Origin: Bdellovibrio sp.
GTDB taxonomy: Bacteria; Bdellovibrionota; Bdellovibrionia; Bdellovibrionales; Bdellovibrionaceae
Direction: 5' to 3'
Length of the DNA stretch: 6,452 bases
Assembly (NCBI GenBank): GCA_003176075.1
Contig: PSRN01000058.1
Location: 1-6,452, forward strand
Shown: positions 6,230 to 6,452 of the stretch, one piece after another
How positions within the stretch are numbered: position 1 is the first letter of the stretch
Layout: each line of letters opens with the position of its first letter
Program-made: the position numbers and the translations under genes
The notes under the pieces: generated by a model
What the model was told of the DNA's origin: nothing
Seen by the model: the letters and a program-made list of their open reading frames with translations, nothing else
The model's database searches: none

Positions 6230-6452
6230 GGGCGCAAAATCCGCGCTTTTTCCAGTTCAACGCGACCAGGATCTCATGGTGGCACTTCTCGCACTGGGCA
6301 CGCAGAAACCCGTGGGTCAGGATCCCGCATCGAAGGTACTCTTCGAACTCTCTGATGACGAAGTCCGGAAGAGCGCAGCCGGTGTCGCGAACGGCTTGGG
6401 CTTCGAATGCGCGCCAGTTCTCTTGGACGAGCTTATAGAGGTTCGACTGACC
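6174..6452 (-). pseudogene. IS91-family transposase, N-terminal zinc-binding fragment (truncated)
   Basis: Read on the minus strand from the right edge, the frame is open for 92 codons to TGA at 6176-6174; the start lies outside the window. The first 73 codons resemble the N-terminal zinc-binding domain of IS91-type rolling-circle transposases: NLYKLVQENWRAFEAQA, LPDFVIREFEEYLRCGILTH and GFLRAQCEKCHHEILVAL, followed by KKRGFC. Family members continue FCPSCG with the last zinc-binding cysteines. Here the frame reads FCALNQLEV, so resemblance stops at about base 6234 and the remaining codons are antisense to the end of hipA. The catalytic domain is absent, so the fragment cannot be a functional transposase. 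It marks an old mobile-element insertion that was interrupted or deleted at the hip boundary. The family call is from recalled motifs. Confidence 0.75.

Noticed and set aside
6226..6438. Open frame of 70 codons on the + strand after hipA
   Set aside because: It is antisense to the transposase fragment and its translation has no recognisable motifs. The minus-strand frame carries clear family resemblance instead.

Overview
The window comes from a Gram-negative bacterium. The evidence is a periplasmic-type solute-binding protein, a transmembrane chemoreceptor and an exported-looking glycosidase. The chemoreceptor tip and the IS91-type transposase fragment resemble proteins I associate with Bdellovibrionota, Myxococcota and other former Deltaproteobacteria. 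That placement rests on recalled family resemblance and is low confidence. There are no rRNA genes, tRNA genes or CRISPR arrays.

Left part (1-2075, + strand): the 3' end of an ABC-transporter substrate-binding protein gene (branched-chain amino-acid/amide type), then a 72-base spacer holding a strong palindrome, then a complete 514-residue methyl-accepting chemotaxis protein (MCP). The two may form a sensing pair in which the binding protein presents a ligand to the receptor. This is inferred only from adjacency.

Middle (1971-4418, - strand): an 815-residue glycosidase of the trehalase/GH63 type (clan GH-G). It runs towards the chemoreceptor gene and overlaps it tail-to-tail by 105 bases. 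Its N-terminus carries five tandem copies of a 9-base unit, and a run of seven G on its coding strand serves as its probable ribosome-binding site.

Right part (4419-6229, + strand): an AT-rich regulatory region with four copies of a 16-base palindromic operator (best copy ATGCTCTTAAGAGCAT) leads into a two-gene hipB-hipA toxin-antitoxin operon. HipB is a helix-turn-helix antitoxin/repressor and HipA a Ser/Thr-kinase-fold toxin with its key active-site residues present. The operators overlap the likely promoter and the hipB ribosome-binding site, which fits autorepression. They look like a diverged 75-base tandem duplication.

Right edge (6174-6452, - strand): the N-terminal zinc-binding part of an IS91-family transposase. 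Its family resemblance stops within a few bases of the hipA stop codon, so the hip cassette lies at the break point of a mobile-element remnant. This suggests that hipBA is accessory DNA gained or rearranged here. I found no clearly undescribed multi-gene system. The most informative signals are the operator array, the transposase/hipA junction and the tandem-repeat leader of the glycosidase.
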